Positions 9,940-17,595 of a stretch of 42,585 nucleotides of DNA are shown in pieces. The notes beneath the pieces are model-generated. The model worked only from the letters and a program-made list of their open reading frames with translations. It had not been told where the DNA came from and ran no database searches. This stretch comes from an uncultured Bacteroidota bacterium (GTDB lineage: Bacteria; Bacteroidota; Rhodothermia; Rhodothermales; UBA10348), in assembly GCA_937876355.1 (NCBI GenBank), contig CALFHN010000079.1, positions 1-42,585 of the forward strand. Direction: 5' to 3'. The position numbers and the translations under genes are program-made. Numbering within the stretch: the first letter of the stretch is position 1; every line of letters starts with the position of its first letter.

Positions 9940-10974
9940 TTAGAATTCTAGTAGCAAGTTACAACCGCGAATAGCTGCATGATCCATTCTTCCAATAACT
10001 TCAAAACCTTTTTCGTGGCGAATCGCGATGTCCTGCGTTAAAATGGCAGATTGACTGTACACATTGGCCATGTCAAAAACGGCCAAGATCCCCGGTAATC
10101 CAAATTCAAGCGGGGTTTGAAAGTCGTTTGGATCCAACACCTCGATGGAAACCCAAGGAGGCGTCTCAAACAGTCCTTTAGCATTTGTGTAGCACTGAGA
10201 TAACATTTCACACATTCCGTATTCGGATCGGACCTGAGAACGGTCAAGGCCGAATCCGAGGGCCAATTTCTGGTGCAAATCTTCTCTCGTAATCTCGCGG
10301 CGATGAGTTTTCATCCCCCCTGTTTCAATAACGATAGAATTTGTTGGAAGGGCGAATTCCCCAACCGAAACGAGGTCCAAAAGCCCAAATGCCGCTCCTA
10401 ACACAATCAAGGAGTTGCCAGATTTGGGAGATTGCTCAATGGCGCTTTCCAACATCGAATGGTCATCCAAAAAAAAACCGGATCCAGGCTGGCCCAATTC
10501 CCGGATGAGGAGGTCAGCCATATAGACAAGCGAACTGTCCGGCAGATAAGATGGCAAGTGAGCTAAAATAGTGAACGGCCCAGATCCGAATACTCTCTTG
10601 AATTCAGTCAATACGGAGCGTTCATACACCTCTAGGTGGCGGACAAAATGCCTGGCGCGCCCCGAATGCCCACTATCTGAGAGATCACGGGAAGGGGCGA
10701 CAGGTCCTTTTTGTGAGGCTTGCTGAACCGATTTGGCGGACAGACTGGTTCCAGAACTTAGAAAAACACGCTCCGCTTCTTCTGGATTAAAACAGCAAAT
10801 GGGTGCTTCTTTGAATGCTTGAACCGGCAGGTAGGTATAGCCCTCAAAATTGCGATAAACTGCCCCTGCTTTTTTTTGGTAGTTCAACAAAAGCCTTTTC
10901 CAGTCCTCAAATAGCGAGGTATCGCTTTTCTTGAGCGTATGGAAAGACGCCGCAATGTGTTCTATCTCATTCAA
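9940..10974 (-). CDS. LuxE/PaaK-family acyl-activating enzyme (acyl-protein synthetase-like)
   Basis: A 344-residue protein of the adenylate-forming LuxE family. Visible motifs are the P-loop-like SSGTS (73-77), GGMKTHRRE (219-227) and SEYGMCE (250-256), matching the ATP-binding and acyl-AMP motifs of LuxE. LuxE itself activates fatty acids in bacterial luminescence, but no lux genes are present here. Bacteroidota homologues are usually annotated simply as acyltransferase or LuxE-like. The start is TTG and overlaps the end of the upstream carboxypeptidase gene by 8 bases, suggesting translational coupling; a downstream start cannot be excluded. The substrate is unknown. Confidence 0.8.
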   Translation of the reverse strand: MNEIEHIAASFHTLKKSDTSLFEDWKRLLLNYQKKAGAVYRNFEGYTYLPVQAFKEAPICCFNPEEAERVFLSSGTSLSAKSVQQASQKGPVAPSRDLSDSGHSGRARHFVRHLEVYERSVLTEFKRVFGSGPFTILAHLPSYLPDSSLVYMADLLIRELGQPGSGFFLDDHSMLESAIEQSPKSGNSLIVLGAAFGLLDLVSVGEFALPTNSIVIETGGMKTHRREITREDLHQKLALGFGLDRSQVRSEYGMCEMLSQCYTNAKGLFETPPWVSIEVLDPNDFQTPLEFGLPGILAVFDMANVYSQSAILTQDIAIRHEKGFEVIGRMDHAAIRGCNLLLEF

Positions 10975-12574
10975 CGGATCGATAGACTGGGTAGGTCATT
11001 CCAACCTCAACCCACTTGTCCATTTGGGCCCAATTTACAAGACCATCGTCAGAGCGAGGCTCCAAAAGATAAAAAGCCAAACGGGCCAACGGTTGGTTGG
11101 TGTCTATTATTAAACTGCCTTCTTCCAGTTGTACGGTTCGTGCTTCAAACTGACCGGTAATGGTCCGCTCAAAAATGGATTGGAATTCAGAGGTCGCAGC
11201 ATCGCTGGTGGCAACGGTAAAGGCTTCTACGTCCATCAACATCTCTTTTGACACTACGGAGTACTTAATTCCATGCGTGTCCATATAAGCACCAACAACG
11301 GGCGCTGCATCTTTGTTTACGAAGTAGGAGTCTGGAACCCGACTCGACTCAGTGGGCTTAAAAGCACCAAACTCAGGCATAACCTGAGTGAAAACGGTGT
11401 CTTTTCTGTCGAAATAGGTTGCTCCGCTGTATGGGTTAGTCTTCGTGTAAACGTCGCCCATTAATATTTCCGCGGAGGATGAGTTTTCCATGGGTTCGAA
11501 ACGAACACCTAACAAATCGCCCTTCAAGTCAGCCAAATCAGCTTCTGTGATAATTTTTTCGATTTCTGAACGATTTGCAGAGGCAAACGTGAGGATTTCC
11601 TCGACAAAATATCGTGTAGCTAAAATTCGCTCTTCAAAAGTGGCATAGGCGTACCCTTCGCTCAGAATGGCCATCCGATTTCTAAGGCCGACGTAATTAT
11701 TGTTAAATCGGGGTCTATTATCGAACGTGTACCACCCCGGATCTCCCCGTCTGAAGGGAAGATTGCCATAATAGTAAGAGTCCCAGCCCGAACGTTTATG
11801 AAAACCAGCAGTCACCTCTTTCATCCATCTGTCTCGAAGGAAAGAGTCAATGGTGGGGTTCGTATTCGGGCTTAATGGGGTGGAATACGTAATGTGGTAC
11901 GCGTGCCGAGTACCATTAGTAGTATGGAGGTCGACGACCACATGCGGATCATAGTTGTTGAAAATCCCAATCAGCGACCTTGCCTCGGGGCTCTTTACCT
12001 TCATGTGATCCCGATTTAAATCGAAACCTTGAGCATTAGGACGTTGCCCCATCCCGCCATAAGGACCATTTTGACGCGGACGATTAAAAAGGTTTACGCG
12101 TTCGTTTCCATCTGCATTGTAAATGGGAGCCATGATGACCACCATATTTGGTAACAAATCAGCGTACTCCCCTTCCGCCATGCTCCGGATCATCATCAAA
12201 AGGGCTTCTTTTCCACATACTTCACCTGCGTGAATGTTTGCTTGTATGAAAACCCTAAGTTTTCCCGACGCGAAGACGGCTTCAGCAGACGCATCTGCCA
12301 CTTCTCCAAAAATCACAAGAGGGAGAGATCGCCCCTCAACAGAGTACCCAAACGAAGTCAGATGCAGTTTTGGGCTACTCGAAACGGCCTCATCCAAAAA
12401 TGAGAGTACTTCGTCGTACGTTGTTGTTTGTTCAAAATTGGTCCGCTCTGCAGCAGTCACTAAAGAGGCTAAGCTCTTCTCCGATTGGGCCGCTGCAGTC
12501 TGGATTGAAACACAAATTAGCAGCAACCAGCTGATAGAAAGGCCAATTTTACGAACAAGTGAAGTACGTTTCAT
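10967..12574 (-). CDS. Secreted M14-family zinc carboxypeptidase
   Basis: A 535-residue exported peptidase. A signal peptide (basic start, hydrophobic core about 10-27, cleavage after AAA-Q) precedes the mature protein. The zinc-binding motif HAGE (His115, Glu118), the later zinc ligand His217 in DLHTTNG, the substrate-anchoring DLNRD (about 185-189) and the catalytic Glu306 in ILSEGYAY are all seen, so it should be active. M14 members remove C-terminal residues from peptides or, in some branches, act on peptidoglycan. About 200 residues follow the catalytic domain and are unassigned. Its stop codon overlaps the LuxE-like start. Confidence 0.9.
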   Translation of the reverse strand: MKRTSLVRKIGLSISWLLLICVSIQTAAAQSEKSLASLVTAAERTNFEQTTTYDEVLSFLDEAVSSSPKLHLTSFGYSVEGRSLPLVIFGEVADASAEAVFASGKLRVFIQANIHAGEVCGKEALLMMIRSMAEGEYADLLPNMVVIMAPIYNADGNERVNLFNRPRQNGPYGGMGQRPNAQGFDLNRDHMKVKSPEARSLIGIFNNYDPHVVVDLHTTNGTRHAYHITYSTPLSPNTNPTIDSFLRDRWMKEVTAGFHKRSGWDSYYYGNLPFRRGDPGWYTFDNRPRFNNNYVGLRNRMAILSEGYAYATFEERILATRYFVEEILTFASANRSEIEKIITEADLADLKGDLLGVRFEPMENSSSAEILMGDVYTKTNPYSGATYFDRKDTVFTQVMPEFGAFKPTESSRVPDSYFVNKDAAPVVGAYMDTHGIKYSVVSKEMLMDVEAFTVATSDAATSEFQSIFERTITGQFEARTVQLEEGSLIIDTNQPLARLAFYLLEPRSDDGLVNWAQMDKWVEVGMTYPVYRSVE

Positions 12575-12588
12575 TCGTAGATCACAAA

Positions 12589-12696
12589 TTATGCTTTTTT
12601 CGCAGGTCGAATATTCGATTTTTTCTTGGGGCGCTTTTTCCCGTTTGACCTATTGTTGATTTTGCCCTTTCTGGTTCTGACGTCTCCCTTTCCCAT
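12589..12696 (-). CDS. Small ribosomal subunit protein THX
   Basis: A 35-residue, very basic protein beginning MGKGDVRTRKGKI and ending KKSNIRPAKKA. It matches the THX family (also called S31/bTHX), which binds at the head of the 30S subunit in Thermus and Bacteroidota. A longer reading frame continues upstream to 12771, but the family start MGKGD and an AGGAA ribosome-binding site about 8 bases before this ATG decide for the internal start. It lies 14 bp ahead of the carboxypeptidase gene on the same strand, and could be read with it. Confidence 0.88.
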   Translation of the reverse strand: MGKGDVRTRKGKINNRSNGKKRPKKKSNIRPAKKA

Positions 12697-13036
12697 AATA
12701 GTTCCTGTGCTGTTTTTGACAGATGATTTGGTAAAGGTGGAAATATACGGGACGTTTGGGGTTGCTGCCAATACTTTTGTCTATCAAAAGCATGAAGTCA
12801 TGAAGGACTTGGAAGAAACTAGGAAACGAAATAAAATCAATGCGGTTGTACGACAGGCAGTTAATTACGGGCTAACACGAAAAAGAAGCAGGTTGCAATT
12901 GAGCCGTATATTTGACTGCCGGACGAAGATATGAGGTACATTCCATTTTTAATGGCTACATAGTACCTTGTGTTCGTGGCATCTTGCGTTCGTGGCATCT
13001 TGTGTAACTGATCTTTAAGATAATTCCTCCTTTTAC
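12697..13036. other. Intergenic region between THX and the YjbQ-like gene
   Basis: About 340 bases between two divergent genes, so it should hold both promoters. Its only visible structure is a short tandem repeat near the right end (12967-13005), listed separately. No convincing RNA gene or further ORF was seen. Confidence 0.5.
12967..13005. repeat. 16-bp direct tandem repeat, about 2.4 copies
   Basis: Two adjacent 16-base units, CTTGTGTTCGTGGCAT and CTTGCGTTCGTGGCAT, differ at one base and are followed by a partial third copy, CTTGTGT. The array ends about 31 bases before the start codon of the YjbQ-like gene, in the expected promoter or leader region. Confidence 0.85.
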
Positions 13037-14104
13037 ATGGCGTCGAAACCCACTGATATTACTCTTTCAATCACTCCGGAAACACGTGTCGACGTGATTA
13101 ACGTTTTGGATCGGATTACGAAGGAGAATGAACATTTTTTCGATTCCTACGACAAAAGCGCTTTTGCTTCCCACCACACTACGGCTGGATATTTCGAGCA
13201 AAGTTTCGCCAATCGGTTGAAAAACAGTCCTGAGGCCCTGGAGGCCTATGTTGGCTCGTTTAAAAAGTTATTTCCACCGAATGCAGATTATCGTCACGAC
13301 CAGATGGAACTCCGGGACGAATTGTCTGAAGAGCAGAAGCTGGTTGAACCCAAAAATGCTGACTCGCATCTTACGTATATCGGTTCGGGACTAGAAAACT
13401 GTGTCACATATTTGAATGATCGCAGTTCTCCTGTGTATTTCATCGATTTGGACGGAACGAATGGTTCAGAACATAGAAATCGAAAAACAACCGTAATTGG
13501 TTACAACAAGGACTCAGTTGTCAAACGGCAACAAATGAAGATTCAAATGTCCAAACATCCGATTGACTCGATCAATCTGTGGGATGAAAAAATTGGCGTT
13601 TTAGCACAGTTAGAGTATCAGATCAAAGAATTAGGAATCGAAAAAGGACGAATTGATCTTTCTCTTTCGCCGGATGAGCGGAATACTGGATTAACTGTAA
13701 ATGAATACGAAACGCTTTTAATGCGCCATGATCTAGTGGAAGTGTTAAAAAATCCAGTTCGCTTCATGGCTCAACGCGGCGTGAACATGCTTCGAGACCC
13801 TGGAGCTATCAAGGAAAAGGCAAAGGACTATATGAAGTACGACCTGGTACACGTAGTCAATGAGTTTATAGACTCCATGGGACTTAGTGAGTCTTTGATT
13901 GAACGAATCATCGACAAATTTTTCCAAGTTCCGGCCGCTAGGTTTCTTCGGATGAAGCGAGGAGTAAGCTTGATCGTCTCCGATAATGACACCGGCCATG
14001 GAAAAATCGTTTCAGGAATGTACCAGAGTCCTATTTTAGTGCAGTGGAGAAAGGCTGAAAATCTAACTCGATCAGTCAACGTCACCTTCACTCGGTTCGA
14101 ATAG
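13037..14104 (+). CDS. Unknown protein with YjbQ/UPF0047-like N-terminal half
   Basis: A 355-residue cytoplasmic-looking protein without signal peptide or membrane segments. By eye, residues 6-155 follow the order of motifs in the YjbQ (UPF0047) family: an initial beta-strand/helix segment with TRVDVINVLDRI, then HHTTA (46-50), YRHD (85-88), NADSHL (107-112), and a YFIDLDG strand with basic residues after it (134-150). The usual GTWQ box is not seen there. Known YjbQ proteins are about 140 residues long and have thiamine-phosphate-synthase-like activity. Here about 200 further residues follow that I cannot assign, ending in a strand pattern GKIVSGMYQSPILVQW. Function unknown; the family link is a weak inference. 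It converges on the SDR gene with only 3 bases between stops. Confidence 0.75.
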   Translation: MASKPTDITLSITPETRVDVINVLDRITKENEHFFDSYDKSAFASHHTTAGYFEQSFANRLKNSPEALEAYVGSFKKLFPPNADYRHDQMELRDELSEEQKLVEPKNADSHLTYIGSGLENCVTYLNDRSSPVYFIDLDGTNGSEHRNRKTTVIGYNKDSVVKRQQMKIQMSKHPIDSINLWDEKIGVLAQLEYQIKELGIEKGRIDLSLSPDERNTGLTVNEYETLLMRHDLVEVLKNPVRFMAQRGVNMLRDPGAIKEKAKDYMKYDLVHVVNEFIDSMGLSESLIERIIDKFFQVPAARFLRMKRGVSLIVSDNDTGHGKIVSGMYQSPILVQWRKAENLTRSVNVTFTRFE

Positions 14105-14107
14105 TTT

Positions 14108-14884
14108 CTAAAACAGCGACTTCGATTGTACTCCGTCTACGGGGATACACGTCCCTGATATCCAACTTGCACGGTCCGAAGACAAAAACGCGACTACATC
14201 GGCAACCTCCTTGGCCTGTCCAAAACGGCCTAGCGGTATGTTGTCGGCAATAAACGTTTTCATCCCTTCTGGATCGCTGATGCATCGCTTGTCCCAGCTC
14301 CCGCCCGGAAACCGAATGGACCCTGGTGCCACCGTGTTTACTCGAATTCCGTCTTCGCCCAATTCGATTGCCATTATCTTGGCTGCGCTCATCAATGCGG
14401 ATTTTGTGGCGTTATAAATAGAAAGTCCCTTTCCACCTGCTTCTCTACCAAATATGGAGGTAATGAACAAAATAGACCCCGATTTTTGTTCTTTCATTGC
14501 CGGGATAACTGCTCTGGAAGTGTTTAGATGGGCTTTTAAATTTAATTCTATGATCTCCTGCCAATCGGAATCAGTGGTATCAGAAAAATTCCCTCGCTTA
14601 TTTCCGCCCGCACTTCCAACAAATATGTCGATACGACCAAATTCCTGAATGGCGATTTCCGCCAGGCGGGCCCCGGCATCAGCATCCGTAATATCCAAAA
14701 CGATGCTCGCAACGGATGTGCCTTTTGAAGCTAGTTCTCTACACGTATCATCCAAACCAGCTTTTCCCCTAGCACAAAGTACCAAACTGCACCCTTCGTT
14801 TGCCAACGAATCCGCGATCGCTCGCCCAATTCCTCGACTTGCTCCCGTAACAATGGCAACTCGGCCAGATAATTGTAAGTCCAT
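14108..14884 (-). CDS. Short-chain dehydrogenase/reductase (SDR)
   Basis: A 258-residue classical SDR. The cofactor motif TGASRGIG (13-20), the NAG-equivalent segment GSAGG near 90-94, Ser143, Tyr157 and Lys161 (YNATK) form the complete active site. The C-terminal RVNTVAPGSIRFPGG and the SGTCIPVDG ending are typical. It oxidises or reduces a hydroxyl/keto group with NAD(P)H; a 3-oxoacyl-ACP reductase-like annotation is possible but the substrate cannot be read from the sequence. It is divergent from the 173-residue gene. Confidence 0.9.
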   Translation of the reverse strand: MDLQLSGRVAIVTGASRGIGRAIADSLANEGCSLVLCARGKAGLDDTCRELASKGTSVASIVLDITDADAGARLAEIAIQEFGRIDIFVGSAGGNKRGNFSDTTDSDWQEIIELNLKAHLNTSRAVIPAMKEQKSGSILFITSIFGREAGGKGLSIYNATKSALMSAAKIMAIELGEDGIRVNTVAPGSIRFPGGSWDKRCISDPEGMKTFIADNIPLGRFGQAKEVADVVAFLSSDRASWISGTCIPVDGVQSKSLF

Positions 14885-14986
14885 ATACTTTTAACACCTT
14901 CTCATACTTGACGACAATGACGCAAAATAGCGATCTTTACGCTTTGCGACGCGTTGCACGGTCAAAGCAGCTCATTTACCTTGATT

Positions 14987-15508
14987 ATGAACGATTACAG
15001 CACTTGTTTCCCTGAATTAGACCCAGACTCCAAGTTATGGATTTATGTAGCTGACCGTGTTTTAGGCGATGAAGTAGTGCGTGCGCTACATGCGAAGGTG
15101 GCATCATTTGCTGAAATGTGGTCTTCGCACGGCAGAGTAGTTATATCTGATTTTAAAATTGTTGAGGCGCAGATTGTATTGCTTGGCGCTTTTGTTGAAC
15201 AGGGGGAAATATCAGGCTGCGGAATCGACAAATCGCTTCACCTTCTCGAACAGTTTGCGGACGAGAGTGGCTTTGAGTGGCTAAGTCACCTTTCTGTAGT
15301 GTTTCGAAATGAAAAAGGAAGTGTAGTCACAGTGCCTCGATCGGAGTTCAGAAACTTGGTAAAATCAGGTGTCGTATCAGAGTCCACACCTGTTTTTGAC
15401 ACCTCTATTAGTTCTCTCCTTGAACTTAGAAAGGGTCACTTTGAAAGGTCGGCAGGTACTTCTTGGCATGGGCGTGTATTTCAAATACCTTCGTCTGTGA
15501 CCATTTGA
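14987..15508 (+). CDS. Conserved protein of unknown function (Bacteroidota 'ABC transporter ATPase'-annotated family)
   Basis: A 173-residue protein from the ATG at 14987; an in-frame TTG at 14954 could add 11 residues, but the family-like region starts only at DPDSKLWIYVADR. The pattern, with GCGIDKSLHLLEQF in the middle and a PVFDTSISSLLELR-like segment before a basic SWHGRVFQ end, resembles a family common in Bacteroidota. Databases often label it ABC transporter ATPase, yet there is no Walker A, ABC signature or Walker B motif here, so that label is unsupported. Its stop codon overlaps the proposed start of the potassium-channel gene. Confidence 0.8.
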   Translation: MNDYSTCFPELDPDSKLWIYVADRVLGDEVVRALHAKVASFAEMWSSHGRVVISDFKIVEAQIVLLGAFVEQGEISGCGIDKSLHLLEQFADESGFEWLSHLSVVFRNEKGSVVTVPRSEFRNLVKSGVVSESTPVFDTSISSLLELRKGHFERSAGTSWHGRVFQIPSSVTI

Positions 15509-16575
15509 CACGAATTGGAATACCTGTGGCGTCAATAGATTCGTTTTCGGATAGGAATTCAGGAACTTCGGGAGGTGTTTTTGCCAGCCGTGAACTCCTG
15601 ATTGCTAATGCCTTTTTGATTGGTGCCGTATTTTTTGGCACGGTCGGGTACATGTATCTGGAGGGTTGGACTTTTCAGGACAGCCTGTATATGACGTTTC
15701 TCACGCTAACTACCATCGGGTTTGCAGAAGTTCATGTATTATCCGGTGCGGGTCGAATATTTACCATCTTCGTGGGCTTGATAGGAATTGGAAGCGTTGC
15801 CTTTGTTGCCACAAGAACTGCTCAAATACTTTTAAATACTAGATCTTTTCGCCATAGAACCGTCATGAAAAGGATTCAGTCAATATCCGATCACTACATC
15901 CTAGCTGGATACGGCAGAATTGGAAACAGGATAGCTCAAGATTTGGAGCGAAACGACGTTCCGTTTGTTGTAATTGAATTCAGTCAGGAGAAGTATGAGT
16001 CACTGTTGCAGTCGAACGTGATGTTTTTACAGGGAAATGCTGAAGAAGAACAAGTGTTGTTAAACGCGGGTATTGAGCGAGCCAAGGGCCTGATTCTCAC
16101 GTTACCTGAGGATCGAGCAAACGTATTTGCAACGCTCGTAGCTAGAGAGTTAAACCCAGAAATATTCATTCTTGTTCGCACCGACACACATTTAAACAAA
16201 CGGAAGCTAATAAGAGCCGGCGCAGATAAGGTTGTAGCTCCGTATGAGATTGGCGCAGATCGAATGGCTCAGGTACTCCTGCGTCCTCACGTAGATCGGT
16301 TTATGGAACGCGTTTTGCAGTCTGAATCGTTAAACTACACGATGGACGAAGTCATGGTTCAACCAAATTCTCCGATTGCCGGAAAGAGTTTGGTGGAATC
16401 CAACTTCCGTCAGAGCTTTGATGCTATTGTTGTTGCTATTATGGACAGTGATACGTTGAATATGGTGTTTAATCCGGGCCCGTTGGAACGGATAAAACCA
16501 AACGATACACTTATCGTTATGGGTAGCAGTGAAATGATTCTCCGATTGAAAAAAGATGGCTGTACGGCTATTTAA
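15505..16575 (+). CDS. TrkA-type potassium channel (2-TM pore plus RCK domain)
   Basis: About 356 residues. Two transmembrane helices flank a pore helix with the filter TTIGFAEV (residues 69-76), in the position of the canonical TVGYGD. A cytoplasmic RCK N-domain follows (Rossmann GYGRIGNRIAQ at about 135-145) and then a TrkA-C domain reaching the C terminus. It should conduct or regulate K+ across the inner membrane under ligand control. The start is uncertain: TTG at 15505 overlapping the upstream TGA, GTG at 15529, or TTG at 15463 all fit. The last filter glycine is Ala, which may affect selectivity. Confidence 0.9.
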   Translation: MTRIGIPVASIDSFSDRNSGTSGGVFASRELLIANAFLIGAVFFGTVGYMYLEGWTFQDSLYMTFLTLTTIGFAEVHVLSGAGRIFTIFVGLIGIGSVAFVATRTAQILLNTRSFRHRTVMKRIQSISDHYILAGYGRIGNRIAQDLERNDVPFVVIEFSQEKYESLLQSNVMFLQGNAEEEQVLLNAGIERAKGLILTLPEDRANVFATLVARELNPEIFILVRTDTHLNKRKLIRAGADKVVAPYEIGADRMAQVLLRPHVDRFMERVLQSESLNYTMDEVMVQPNSPIAGKSLVESNFRQSFDAIVVAIMDSDTLNMVFNPGPLERIKPNDTLIVMGSSEMILRLKKDGCTAI

Positions 16576-16608
16576 GTCTCTTTTAATCTCCAAACAGTCC
16601 AAGAACTT

Positions 16609-17550
16609 ATGATTAGGATTTTTTGTTTACTTCTTCTAGTGGCCGGACTATTCAAGGCAACCACAGTAGATGCTCAGTTTTATCTCAATCAGGGTGAGCT
16701 AGCAGAAATCATGCATGAATGTACCCCAGAATTGGAGAGGCTTCCATCTGTAGGATATGACTATAAAGTGCTTTATAGCTCTCGAAACAATAGTGTGTTA
16801 GCGCGTGCTACATTTTACAAAGTGATCGGAGAAGGTGATACCAAAAAAGGACGTAGCCGTGCCTTGTTGGTTGCCTTGTTGAACAGAAAGCTCATGGATC
16901 AGATGTCGGTTGGAGACACTCTAGTGGTCCCAGATAAGTGGGATTTGGATTTTTGTGCCTACTCTCCTTTCCCCCGCTTCTATGCTGGCGGACTCGCGTT
17001 CGACAAATTGTTTATTATTGATAAATCTATCCAGGCATGGGCAGCATATGAAAGCGGCCGCTTGGCACGTTGGGGCATTGTAAACACAGGCGACGCACAA
17101 CACCGAACTCCTAACGGAAGGTTTAATTTCAATTGGAAATCGGAATACCGGGTCTCATCCCATTCGCCCCCTGGCGAACCGTGGGAAATGTATTGGCTTT
17201 TCAATTTTGTCGAAGAACGAGGTATCCATGTCCATCAATATCCTTTTCCTAGTGGAGGTCCAATGAGCCACGGATGCGTTCGTCTCGTGGACGAAGACGC
17301 AATATGGATTTATAATTGGGCCGATGGGTGGAAGAAGGGAGCGTCTGGATTTAAATCAAGTATGGGAACGATTTCCCAGCCTGGAACTACCGTCTTGGTC
17401 GTTGGAAATGACCCTCCTGGCAGTCCGACCACGTTTTCCAAAAAGGGACGCACTCCGGAATTGTTACCAGTACAATTGCCAGGCCATCCATTTGATATAG
17501 CTCCTGGCGGGGCTCAGCAGAAATATTTTGACCGGATCAGGCGAATGTAA
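16609..17550 (+). CDS. Secreted L,D-transpeptidase (YkuD domain)
   Basis: A 313-residue exported protein. The signal peptide ends near residue 22 (VDA-Q). The YkuD domain spans about 125-250 and contains the complete catalytic signature: His207 in GIHVH, and SHGCVRL with Cys223 and Arg225. Such enzymes make 3-3 cross-links in peptidoglycan or attach proteins to it, using Cys as nucleophile in the periplasm. The residues before the catalytic domain are unassigned. It lies 33 bp after the potassium channel and converges on lepB. Confidence 0.92.
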   Translation: MIRIFCLLLLVAGLFKATTVDAQFYLNQGELAEIMHECTPELERLPSVGYDYKVLYSSRNNSVLARATFYKVIGEGDTKKGRSRALLVALLNRKLMDQMSVGDTLVVPDKWDLDFCAYSPFPRFYAGGLAFDKLFIIDKSIQAWAAYESGRLARWGIVNTGDAQHRTPNGRFNFNWKSEYRVSSHSPPGEPWEMYWLFNFVEERGIHVHQYPFPSGGPMSHGCVRLVDEDAIWIYNWADGWKKGASGFKSSMGTISQPGTTVLVVGNDPPGSPTTFSKKGRTPELLPVQLPGHPFDIAPGGAQQKYFDRIRRM

Positions 17551-17595
17551 ATGGCCGAAAGGAAGGTTGAAGAATCCAGGTTTTCCGAGAAGATC

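Noticed and set aside
9940..10974. A luminescence operon suggested by the LuxE-like gene
   Set aside because: No luxA, luxB, luxC or luxD homologue is present; LuxE-like proteins are widespread outside luminous bacteria.
12697..12771. N-terminal extension of the THX reading frame
   Set aside because: The family begins at MGKGD and a ribosome-binding sequence precedes that internal ATG; the upstream codons do not look like a ribosomal protein.
12626..12934. 102-codon plus-strand frame across the THX gene
   Set aside because: It is antisense to THX and its hydrophobic start arises from the complement of the basic codons.
14987..15508. ABC transporter ATPase annotation for the 173-residue protein
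   Set aside because: No Walker A, ABC signature or Walker B is present, so the common database name is not supported.
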